Below are positions 6,516 through 12,443 of a DNA stretch of 12,443 nt, piece after piece; within the stretch, counting starts at the first letter, position 1, and each line of letters opens with the position of its first letter. Location: NCBI GenBank assembly GCA_005884985.1, contig VAYK01000126.1, forward strand, positions 2,068 through 14,510, written 5' to 3'. A program made the position numbers and the translations under genes. The stretch comes from Actinomycetota bacterium (GTDB taxonomy: Bacteria > Actinomycetota > Thermoleophilia > Solirubrobacterales > 70-9). The notes below the pieces were generated by a model. The model was not told the origin of the DNA. It made no database searches and saw only the letters and a list, made by a program, of their open reading frames with translations.

Positions 6516-7829
6516 GTGCCAGTGAACGGCGACATAGTGGTGATGAAGTTCGGCGGCACCTCGGTCGCGGCGGCGGACGACATCAGGCGTGCGGCGGGCC
6601 GGATCGTCGCCGCGCGCGAGAACGGCAGGCAGGTGGTGGCGGTGCTCTCGGCGCGCGGCAAGACGACCGATGATCTCCTCAACATGGCCCACGAGGTCTC
6701 CGACCACCCGCTGGCCCGTGAGATGGACATGCTGCTGTCGACCGGCGAGCGGATCTCGTGTGCGCTCTGCGCGATGGCGATCCACGACATGGGCCACAGC
6801 GCGATCTCGCTGACCGGGTCGCAGGCGGGGATCGTCACTGACTCCTCGCACACCAAGGCGCGGATCCTCGACGTGCGCGCCGACCGCATCCGCGATGCGC
6901 TGGGCGACGACCGCATCGTGCTCGTCGCCGGCTTCCAGGGCGTCTCGGGGGACAGCCGGGACATCACCACGCTCGGGAGGGGGGGCTCCGACACGACCGC
7001 CGTCGCGATCGCCGCCGCCCTGGGCGCCGACGTGTGCGAGATCTACACGGACGTCCGCGGCGTGTTCAGCGCCGATCCGCGCCTCGTCCCCGACGCGCGT
7101 CTGCTCCACGTCGTCTCGTTCGAGGAGATGCTCGAGATGGCGGCCTCGGGCGCCAAGGTGCTCCAGCTGCGCTCGGTCGAGTACGCCCGGAACCACGAGA
7201 TCCCGATCCACTGCCGCAGTTCGTTCGAGGATGGTCCCGGTACCCTCGTCGTCTCGGAGAAGGAGACGATGGAGAGACCCTCGGTGACAGCCGTGACCCA
7301 TGCCGACGAGGCGCGCGTCACGCTGACCGGGGTGCGCGACGAGCCGGGCGTGGCAGCGCAGATCTTCGGCGCCCTCGCCGGCGCCAACGTGAACGTGGAC
7401 ATGATCATCCAGAACGAGCCCGTGTCGGCCGACCAGAAGGCCGACCTGTCATTCACCGTCGACCCCGGCGACCTGCACGCAGCGACCGAGGCGCTCGACC
7501 GGCTCGAGATCTGCGAACGGCTCGAGACCGACGAGCGGATCGGCAAGGTCTCGATCGTCGGCGCCGGGATGCGCAGCCACCCGGGTGTCGCCGCCAAGGT
7601 CTTCCAGACCCTGGGCGACAGCGGAATCAACATCGAGATGATCTCCACCTCTCCGATCAAGATCTCGTGCGTGATCGCGGCCGGCGAGGTCCCGGCGGCG
7701 GTCAGGGCGCTGCACCAGGCGTTCGAGCTGGGCGACGGCGCGATCCGGCGTGAGGAGCCGACCGGAGAAGAGCACCGGCCGGCCGTCCGGCCGGACGAGG
7801 ACGAGGACGAGGGCCGCGGTGGCGCCTGA
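6516..7829 (+). CDS. ask: Aspartate kinase (aspartokinase) with two ACT domains
   Basis: Phosphorylates L-aspartate to aspartyl phosphate, the entry step to lysine, threonine, methionine and diaminopimelate. The kinase domain starts with [10 protein letters not shown] (8-17). It includes [45 protein letters not shown] and [18 protein letters not shown], and ends near GTLVVSEKE. Two ACT domains follow (about [17 protein letters not shown] and [19 protein letters not shown]) with NVDMIIQN and [16 protein letters not shown]. These are the features of feedback-sensitive Gram-positive aspartokinases. An acidic tail of about 25 residues (EEPTGEEH... DEDEDEG) extends past the last domain. Several GTG codons (6516, 6522) and ATG 6543 are possible starts; 6516 is chosen because it leaves a short natural N-terminus, and 6522 is nearly as good. 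asd overlaps its end by 11 bases. Confidence 0.96.
   Translation: MPVNGDIVVMKFGGTSVAAADDIRRAAGRIVAARENGRQVVAVLSARGKTTDDLLNMAHEVSDHPLAREMDMLLSTGERISCALCAMAIHDMGHSAISLTGSQAGIVTDSSHTKARILDVRADRIRDALGDDRIVLVAGFQGVSGDSRDITTLGRGGSDTTAVAIAAALGADVCEIYTDVRGVFSADPRLVPDARLLHVVSFEEMLEMAASGAKVLQLRSVEYARNHEIPIHCRSSFEDGPGTLVVSEKETMERPSVTAVTHADEARVTLTGVRDEPGVAAQIFGALAGANVNVDMIIQNEPVSADQKADLSFTVDPGDLHAATEALDRLEICERLETDERIGKVSIVGAGMRSHPGVAAKVFQTLGDSGINIEMISTSPIKISCVIAAGEVPAAVRALHQAFELGDGAIRREEPTGEEHRPAVRPDEDEDEGRGGA
7256..7271 (+). promoter_or_regulatory. Internal ribosome-binding site and ATG for an Ask beta subunit
   Basis: In-frame ATG at 7269 is preceded by GGAGAAGGAG (7256-7265), a much stronger Shine-Dalgarno-like sequence than any at the ask N-terminus. 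Translation from here to 7829 would give a 186-residue protein holding only the two ACT domains, starting [11 protein letters not shown]. In Bacillus subtilis and Corynebacterium glutamicum, an alpha2-beta2 aspartokinase is made from the same gene through an internal start at the equivalent place. Confidence 0.6.
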
Positions 7830-8877
7830 CGGCTACAGGGTCGGTGTCGTCGGCGCCACCGGCGCGGTCGGCTCGACCATGCTCCAGGTGCTTGCCGAAC
7901 GCGGCTTCCCCGCGGCCGAGGTGGTCGCGTTCGCCTCCGAGCGCTCGGCGGGGCGGAAGCTGAGCTTCGACGGCGGCGAGCTGGAATGCCGGCAGCTCTC
8001 TAGCGAGACGATCCAGGGTCTCGACCTGGTCTTGTCCTCGGCCGGCGGCGCGGTCAGCGCCGAGTGGGCGCCGAAGCTGGTCGAGGCCGGCGCGGTGGTG
8101 GTCGACAACACCAGCTACTGGCGCATGCACGCCGACGTGCCGCTGGTCGTCGCCGAGGTAAACCCCCAGGCGCTCGACTCTCACGTCGGGATCGTCGCCA
8201 ACCCGAATTGCTCGGCGATGCAGATGGTGGTCGCGCTGGCCCCGATCCACCGCGCCGTGGGGATCGAGCGGATCGTCGTCTCGACGTACCAGCCCGTGTC
8301 GGGGACCGGTCGGCGGGCGATGGAGGAGCTCCGCGCCCAGGCGCACGCGGTGCTCCACGAAACCGAGCCGCCGCCCGCCGAGGTGTATCCGCACCGGATC
8401 GCGTTCAACGTCCTTCCGCAGGTGGAGACGTTCCAGGTCGACGACGACTACACCACCGAAGAGCGCAAGATGATGGCCGAGACGCGCAAGATCCTTGGTG
8501 TTGAAGCCGACGAGCTGGCGATCTCGGCGACCTGCGTGCGGGTCCCGGTCCTGTACGGGGAGTCCGAGTCGGTCAACGTGCAGACGCGCGAGCCGCTGTC
8601 GCCCCAGGAGTGCCGCGAGCTGCTGGCCCGGGCGCCCGGAGTCGTTGTCGTCGACGCGCCCGCGAACGGCGTCTACCCGCTGGCGAGCGACGTGGCTGGC
8701 CGGGACGAGGTGCTGGTCGGCCGGATCCGCCGCGATCCCTCGCATGAGCGCTGCCTCAACCTCTGGGTCGTAGGAGACAACCTCCGCAAGGGGGCGGCGA
8801 CGAACGCCGTCCAGCTCGCCGAGCTGCTGCACGAGCGGGGCCTGATCCGCCGCACCGGGGCACCGGCACCCGCCTAG
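7819..8877 (+). CDS. asd: Aspartate-semialdehyde dehydrogenase
   Basis: NADPH-dependent reduction of aspartyl phosphate to aspartate semialdehyde, the step after Ask. The 352-residue protein has the nucleotide-binding [11 protein letters not shown] (9-19), [16 protein letters not shown], the catalytic NPNCS (C131) and YQPVSGTG with Q158. CVRVPV contains the substrate-binding R241. Seven residues later, where the family has the catalytic His (E. coli R267/H274), this protein has Glu248 in LYGESESV. The end [16 protein letters not shown] is typical. GTG at 7819 gives the right N-terminus. It lies 11 bases inside ask, with GAGGG (7809-7813) 5 bases upstream, so expression is coupled to ask. Family certain; the His-to-Glu change deserves attention. 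Confidence 0.95.
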   Translation: MAPDGYRVGVVGATGAVGSTMLQVLAERGFPAAEVVAFASERSAGRKLSFDGGELECRQLSSETIQGLDLVLSSAGGAVSAEWAPKLVEAGAVVVDNTSYWRMHADVPLVVAEVNPQALDSHVGIVANPNCSAMQMVVALAPIHRAVGIERIVVSTYQPVSGTGRRAMEELRAQAHAVLHETEPPPAEVYPHRIAFNVLPQVETFQVDDDYTTEERKMMAETRKILGVEADELAISATCVRVPVLYGESESVNVQTREPLSPQECRELLARAPGVVVVDAPANGVYPLASDVAGRDEVLVGRIRRDPSHERCLNLWVVGDNLRKGAATNAVQLAELLHERGLIRRTGAPAPA

Positions 8878-8885
8878 CCCCCCGC

Positions 8886-8891
8886 TACGAT
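8886..8891 (+). promoter_or_regulatory. Candidate -10 box (TACGAT) for the leaderless 8900 gene
   Basis: TACGAT (TANNNT) begins 9 bases after the asd stop codon and is 8 bases ahead of the TTG at 8900. There is no Shine-Dalgarno sequence. This supports TTG 8900 as the start and suggests transcription separate from ask-asd. Confidence 0.4.
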
Positions 8892-8899
8892 CCGCGCCC

Positions 8900-11446
8900 T
8901 TGCTAGGGGCGTACGCATCCGTCGCGATTCTCTGCGCCGCCTCGCTCGTCGTCGGCCAGGCGATCTTGTCGCTGTGCGGCCGGCGTCAGCTCACCTGGTT
9001 GGCGGGACCGGTGGGCCTGGCGGCGATCCTGGTCGCGAGCGCGGTCGCCATCAAGCTGCCGGGGCACGGGACAGCCGTGGCGGTCACCCTGGCGACCCTT
9101 TTTGCTTTTTCTCTGGCGACGCTCGTGTCGCGGCAGCGAGTGCTGCGTGCGGACCCGACGAACGTCCGCAGCAGGGACGCGAGGACGGTGCGATGCACGG
9201 ATGCGGAGCGTTCGTCGGGGGCGTACCCGGTGATCGCTGCCGCAGCCGCGGGACTCGCTCTCCTCATTGCCTCGATCCCGTTCATCGTCAACGGGCGGGT
9301 GGGCATCCTCGGCGTCGGGCTGGTCAACGACGACATGGCCTCCCACCTGTTGATCGCGGACTGGCTGAACACACGGGTCGGTCAGATGCCGGGACTCCTG
9401 CGCCACGGCTATCCGGTGGGGCCGCATTCGCTGGCCGCCGGGCTGAGCGAAGGACTGGGAACGAGCCTGATCCAAGCTTTCGCGGGCATCACGCTCGCCA
9501 CCCCGGTGCTCACCGCTCTGGTCGCGGTGGAGGCGCTGCGCGACCTGCGGTCCGTGCCCCGGGTCCTCGCGGCGGCGCTGGTGGCGCTCCCCTACCTCGC
9601 CGCGGCCTACCTGGCGCAGGGGGCGTTCAAGGAGCCGATGGAGGCCCTCCTCCTCCTCTCCTTCGCCCTGCTTTTGCCCAGAGCGACAACCGTTCGCGGC
9701 GCGTTGCCGCTGGGTGTGATCGCGGCCGGCGCCGTCTACACGTACAGCTTCCCGGGCCTGTTCTGGCTCGCGGGCACGGCGGCTGTCTGGTTGCTCGCAA
9801 TGGTTGCTGGGTCGAGGGTCGTCGGGCGCCGGCCCGGGAAGCTTCCGCGAATGTCTGCGACGTCACCACGTCGTGACATTCCGGGTGCTTTCCGGGACGG
9901 GGCCCGACGACCCCTCCTCGTCGCGGCTGGGGCAGCGGTCGTCCTGCTCGTCCTCACCGCCCCCGAATGGAGTCGGTTGATCGACTTCACGCACTTCAGG
10001 GCGTTCCGCAACTCGACGATCAGCAGCGGGCTGGGCAACCTGCGCCATCAGCTGTCTCCGCTCGAGGCGCTGGGGATCTGGCCGGCGAGCGACTTCCGGC
10101 TGTCGGCCAGCGCCGCGACCGCGCCCGCTCCCGCCTTCTACCTGGGCGCCCTGCTCGGCGCCGCGGCGCTGGCCCTGGGCCTGCCGCGCTGGATTCGACG
10201 CCACGGCGCCGCGGTGCCTGCAGCCCTTGCGGCAGCGGTCGTCATCTACCTCGGCGCGCTCGCCTTCGGCACCGTCTACACGAGCGCCAAGGCCCTGGCG
10301 ATCGCCGCCCCGCTCCTTACCCTCATCTCCCTCGGCGGCCTGCTGCAGCGCGGGCGCCGCCCTCGCACCGAAGAAGCGTGGGGTGCGGACCCGACGAACG
10401 TCCGCAGCAGGGATGTGAGGACGGTGCGACGCATGGATGCTGAGCGTTCGTCGGGGGCGCACCCGGCGGCGCTTCTGCGCTCAGCGCTCGCGCTCGCGCT
10501 CGCAGCGGGCGTAGCCCTCTCCAGCTTCCTGGTCCTCCACCAAGCTCCGGTGGCTCCGTCCGATCACGCGGACCAGCTCGCCGAGCTGCGCCCGCTGGTG
10601 GCCGGCCACAGGGTCCTGTTCCTGGGTCGCGACAACTTCATCACCTACGAGCTGCGGGGCTCGCGTCCGTTCACCGCGGTGCGTAACTACTACGACCCGA
10701 ACTACGTGAAGCCGAACCTGCGGCTGAAGGACGTGTTCCAGAAGTTCGACTTCGACTCGGTAACCGCACGGACGCTCGGCCGCTTCCCGTTCGTGATCAC
10801 CACCCGCGCCGCCTATGCCAGCGGGCCGCCGGCCGCCTTCGAGCCGCTGCGCGAGACCTCGGACTTCGTGCTCTGGAAGCGCGCGGGACCCGTGGGCGAG
10901 CGGCGCACGCTGGCCGAGGGGGACCGACCGGGCGCGCTGCTCGATTGCTCGGGGCCGCACGGGCGCCGCATTATTGGTGGCCGCGGCATCGCAACGGTTT
11001 TCACGGCGCCACCCGTGATCGGCGGCACATGGTCGCCGAGCCCCACGGTCGAGAGCGGCTCCATTTCCTCCGAGGCGCTGACACTGGCCCGCGGACGGTG
11101 GCAGATCTCGATCTCCTACGACGCAACCCGCCCGCTGCACGTCACCGCCCCGGGACTCGACGCTTCACCGCCCGCCAACCTCGATTACCGCGGCTCCGTC
11201 CCCTACTACCCCGTGGGCGAGCTCACCGCGCGCCGTCGCGGCCCGATCCGGTTCACGGTCAGCGTCCAGCGCCCGCCGCTGGCGGGCCGCCTGCTGGGCA
11301 CGAAGTCAGTTGCCCATCTCGGCGCGATCGCGGCCAGCCCGGCCGGGCCGCGCGGCCCGGCCCCCGGTGAAGCGGAGCGACAAATCCCCCTGAGCCACGG
11401 CTGCGGCCGATACGTGGACTGGTATCGCCCACCCACCGGGCGCTGA
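8900..11446 (+). CDS. Large multi-spanning membrane protein, GT-C glycosyltransferase-like, with in-frame palindromic insertions
   Basis: An 848-residue protein with about 12-13 predicted membrane helices in residues 3-545, followed by a soluble domain of about 300 residues. After the fourth helix, VNDDMASHLLIADW carries D144-D145, the kind of acidic pair found in the first large loop of GT-C glycosyltransferases that use polyprenyl-linked sugars. HGYPVGPHSLAAGLSE and a YSFPGLFWLAG segment follow. The C-terminal part (GHRVLFLGRDN, NYYDPNYVK, a beta-rich ISISYDATRP region and a final HGCGRYVDWYR) is probably extracytoplasmic. I do not recognise a named family, and the substrate is unknown; an envelope polysaccharide or lipid glycosylation role is an inference. 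TTG 8900 is the start best placed before helix 1. Three loops hold palindromic DNA read in frame (residues 84-110, 312-332 and 496-522), making the protein longer than it needs to be. Confidence 0.8.
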   Translation: MLGAYASVAILCAASLVVGQAILSLCGRRQLTWLAGPVGLAAILVASAVAIKLPGHGTAVAVTLATLFAFSLATLVSRQRVLRADPTNVRSRDARTVRCTDAERSSGAYPVIAAAAAGLALLIASIPFIVNGRVGILGVGLVNDDMASHLLIADWLNTRVGQMPGLLRHGYPVGPHSLAAGLSEGLGTSLIQAFAGITLATPVLTALVAVEALRDLRSVPRVLAAALVALPYLAAAYLAQGAFKEPMEALLLLSFALLLPRATTVRGALPLGVIAAGAVYTYSFPGLFWLAGTAAVWLLAMVAGSRVVGRRPGKLPRMSATSPRRDIPGAFRDGARRPLLVAAGAAVVLLVLTAPEWSRLIDFTHFRAFRNSTISSGLGNLRHQLSPLEALGIWPASDFRLSASAATAPAPAFYLGALLGAAALALGLPRWIRRHGAAVPAALAAAVVIYLGALAFGTVYTSAKALAIAAPLLTLISLGGLLQRGRRPRTEEAWGADPTNVRSRDVRTVRRMDAERSSGAHPAALLRSALALALAAGVALSSFLVLHQAPVAPSDHADQLAELRPLVAGHRVLFLGRDNFITYELRGSRPFTAVRNYYDPNYVKPNLRLKDVFQKFDFDSVTARTLGRFPFVITTRAAYASGPPAAFEPLRETSDFVLWKRAGPVGERRTLAEGDRPGALLDCSGPHGRRIIGGRGIATVFTAPPVIGGTWSPSPTVESGSISSEALTLARGRWQISISYDATRPLHVTAPGLDASPPANLDYRGSVPYYPVGELTARRRGPIRFTVSVQRPPLAGRLLGTKSVAHLGAIAASPAGPRGPAPGEAERQIPLSHGCGRYVDWYRPPTGR
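9130..9243 (+). repeat. Palindromic in-frame repeat, copy 1 with its flanking arms
   Basis: The conserved core is 9147-9230 (84 bases). Its main stem pairs CCCGACGAACG (9154-9164) with CGTTCGTCGGG (9209-9219), and TCCGCA (9165-9170) with TGCGGA (9202-9207), leaving G9208 bulged. The loop holds a small hairpin GTGC-GAT-GCAC (9188-9198). Outside the core, GCGGCAGCGA (9130-9139) and TCGCTGCCGC (9234-9243) form a further perfect 10-base inverted pair not shared with copy 2. The core is translated without a stop as residues 84-110, starting ADPTNVRSRDARTV, and uses two AGG codons and a CGA. Confidence 0.85.
9833..9896 (+). repeat. Second type of palindromic in-frame insertion
   Basis: An imperfect hairpin of 64 bases unrelated to the 84-base repeat. 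From the 4-base loop CACC (9864-9867) outward, CGACGT pairs with ACGTCG, GAATGTC (9849-9855) with GACATTC (9875-9881), CCG with CGG, AAGC (9839-9842) with GCTT (9887-9890), and CCCGG (9833-9837) with CCGGG (9892-9896), with small bulges. It is translated as residues 312-332, PGKLPRMSATSPRRDIPGAF and one more Arg, in a basic loop between two membrane helices. Only one copy is in the window, so its status as a mobile repeat is inferred. Confidence 0.6.
10372..10476 (+). repeat. Palindromic in-frame repeat, copy 2 with its flanking arms
   Basis: The core 10383-10466 matches copy 1 at 78 of 84 positions without gaps, in the same orientation and reading phase; five of the six differences are transitions. 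CCCGACGAACG (10390-10400) pairs with CGTTCGTCGGG (10445-10455), and GGGTGCG (10381-10387) with CGCACCC (10458-10464). The inner TCCGCA stem has one mismatch. Locus-specific outer arms AGAAGCG (10372-10378) and CGCTTCT (10470-10476) enclose it. It is read as residues 496-522, starting ADPTNVRSRDVRTV, between two membrane helices. Confidence 0.85.
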
Positions 11447-11452
11447 ACCGAC

Positions 11453-11460
11453 TATAAGCT
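11453..11460 (+). promoter_or_regulatory. Candidate -10 box (TATAAG / TAAGCT) for the leaderless antiporter mRNA
   Basis: The AT-rich TATAAGCT lies between the stop of the membrane-protein gene and the ATG at 11465. TATAAG leaves 6 bases and TAAGCT (TANNNT) leaves 4 bases before the start. There is no Shine-Dalgarno sequence in the 18-base gap. Confidence 0.45.
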
Positions 11461-11464
11461 CGTC

Positions 11465-12443
11465 ATGGAGATCGGGTTCGGGGATGCCTTGCTCATCGTC
11501 GGGGGGCTGTTGGCCGTAGCGGCCGCGCTGTCGGGAGTAATGCGGGGCACGGTGCTCTCCATCTCCGTGCTTTCGGTGGCGCTCGGGATCGTCCTGGCTA
11601 AGACCAACGTGGTCTCGGTCGACGCCCGCGACCCGGCGATCGTCGACCTGATCGAGTTGGCGTTGATCCTCACCCTGTTCTCGGACGGGCTGTTCGTGGA
11701 GAGGGAGCTCCTGCGAGTCCACTGGGGTCCGGTGACACGGGCGATCGTGCTCGCGATGCCGATTACGCTCGGACTCCTCGCCTTGATGGGCAGGGCGATC
11801 TTTCCCGATCTGACCTGGGCGGAGGCGTTCCTGCTCGCCGCCGTGCTCACCCCGACCGACCCCGTCGTCACCTCCACCGTGGTCACGGCTCAACGGGTCC
11901 CCTCGATTGTCGGCCACACCCTGAACCTGGAGTCGGGACTAAACGACGGCCTCGCGCTGCCCTTCGTGCTCTTCTTCCTCATCCTCGCACAGCCGGGCGG
12001 AAATGCCGGCGGCGAAGCCGCCAAGCTCCTCGGCGAGGCCGCCTTCGGCGCGTTCGTCGGCGTGGTGGTGGGGCTGGTCGGCGGTCGCCTTCACCGCCAC
12101 CTTCCCGGGGGCGGGATCACCGCTCGCTATGAGGGGATGTACGCGATCGGCTTCGGCCTCGCCGCCTTCGGGCTGGCCGACGTGACGATCGGCAATGGCT
12201 TGATCGCAGCCTTCGTCGCGGGGATCACCATGGGCGTCGCCGAGCACGAGATCACCGACGCCTTCGTGGAGTTCGCGGAGAACGTCAGCGCGATCTTCCA
12301 GGTCGTGACCTTCTTCGTCTTCGGGGCCCTGATCGTGGCGACGGGTTACGACGGCGACGTGTGGCGGCTTGTCGTGTTCATCCCGCTTGCGCTGCTCGTG
12401 GCCCGCCCGGCGGCGATCCTGCTCGCGTTCGTGAACAGCCGCC
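11465..12443 (+). CDS. Na+/H+ antiporter, CPA1 (NhaP/NHE-like) family, truncated by the window edge
   Basis: The frame is open from ATG 11465 to the right edge (326 complete codons), so the C-terminus is missing. The protein is strongly hydrophobic with helices throughout, starting with FGDALLIVGGLLAVAAALSG. The cation-binding signatures of the CPA1 family are present: LTPTDPVV with D132, and LNLESGLNDG with N160-D161, the Asn-Asp pair of electroneutral exchangers. Later IGFGLAAFGLADV, GNGLIAAFVAGITMG and FFVFGALI are also typical. It would exchange cytoplasmic Na+ (or K+) for external H+ in pH or salt homeostasis. Whether a C-terminal TrkA or other regulatory domain follows cannot be seen. 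It starts 18 bases after the preceding gene, with its own candidate -10 box. Confidence 0.92.
   Translation, partial: MEIGFGDALLIVGGLLAVAAALSGVMRGTVLSISVLSVALGIVLAKTNVVSVDARDPAIVDLIELALILTLFSDGLFVERELLRVHWGPVTRAIVLAMPITLGLLALMGRAIFPDLTWAEAFLLAAVLTPTDPVVTSTVVTAQRVPSIVGHTLNLESGLNDGLALPFVLFFLILAQPGGNAGGEAAKLLGEAAFGAFVGVVVGLVGGRLHRHLPGGGITARYEGMYAIGFGLAAFGLADVTIGNGLIAAFVAGITMGVAEHEITDAFVEFAENVSAIFQVVTFFVFGALIVATGYDGDVWRLVVFIPLALLVARPAAILLAFVNSR

Noticed and set aside
7702..8832. A 376-residue open frame on the minus strand
   Set aside because: Antisense to asd and the end of ask, both unmistakable; the composition (His, Arg, Asp, Gly) is that of a GC-rich shadow frame.
1..12443. CRISPR arrays, tRNA genes, transposases or prophage genes
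   Set aside because: No regularly spaced repeats, tRNA-like folds, or transposase or phage motifs were found by eye on either strand.

Overview
The window is GC-rich (roughly 70 % by eye) chromosomal DNA. Gene content suggests a high-GC actinobacterium, possibly of the Thermoleophilia type: a dnaX-ybaB-recR cluster, a small DUF6458-like membrane protein, an MmpL-type transporter with a PadR regulator, and several start codons placed directly behind -10-like boxes. The lineage is an inference; there is no rRNA gene or other decisive marker here.

Layout. 24-848 (+) encodes a class I SAM methyltransferase. 930-3424 (+) is dnaX, ybaB and recR; dnaX is out of frame at about 1556 and also lacks a short conserved N-terminal segment. 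3421-6400 (-) holds, in transcription order, padR, an MMPL transporter gene coupled to it by TGATG, and a DUF6458-like gene whose stop codon overlaps the recR stop in one CTAG. A 115-base divergent region (6401-6515) with a clear dyad separates padR from ask-asd (6516-8877, +), the first two steps of the aspartate amino-acid pathway. The two genes overlap by 11 bases, and ask carries an apparent internal start for a regulatory beta subunit. 8900-11446 (+) encodes a large GT-C-like membrane protein of unknown substrate. 11465 to the end (+) is the 5' part of a CPA1-type Na+/H+ antiporter gene. No RNA genes, IS elements or CRISPR arrays were seen, and no gene-free stretch exceeds about 120 bases.

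The most unusual feature is inside the 8900-11446 gene. Two 84-base repeats (78/84 identical, same orientation, same reading phase) each fold on themselves, are translated in frame as about 27 polar, basic residues, and sit in loops between predicted membrane helices. Each copy is also flanked by inverted arms with a sequence of its own. A third, unrelated 64-base palindrome sits in another loop of the same protein. This looks like selfish palindromic DNA tolerated inside a coding gene, comparable in principle to Rickettsia palindromic elements. Other points are a Glu where aspartate-semialdehyde dehydrogenase normally has its catalytic His, and a recurring leaderless-type start arrangement.
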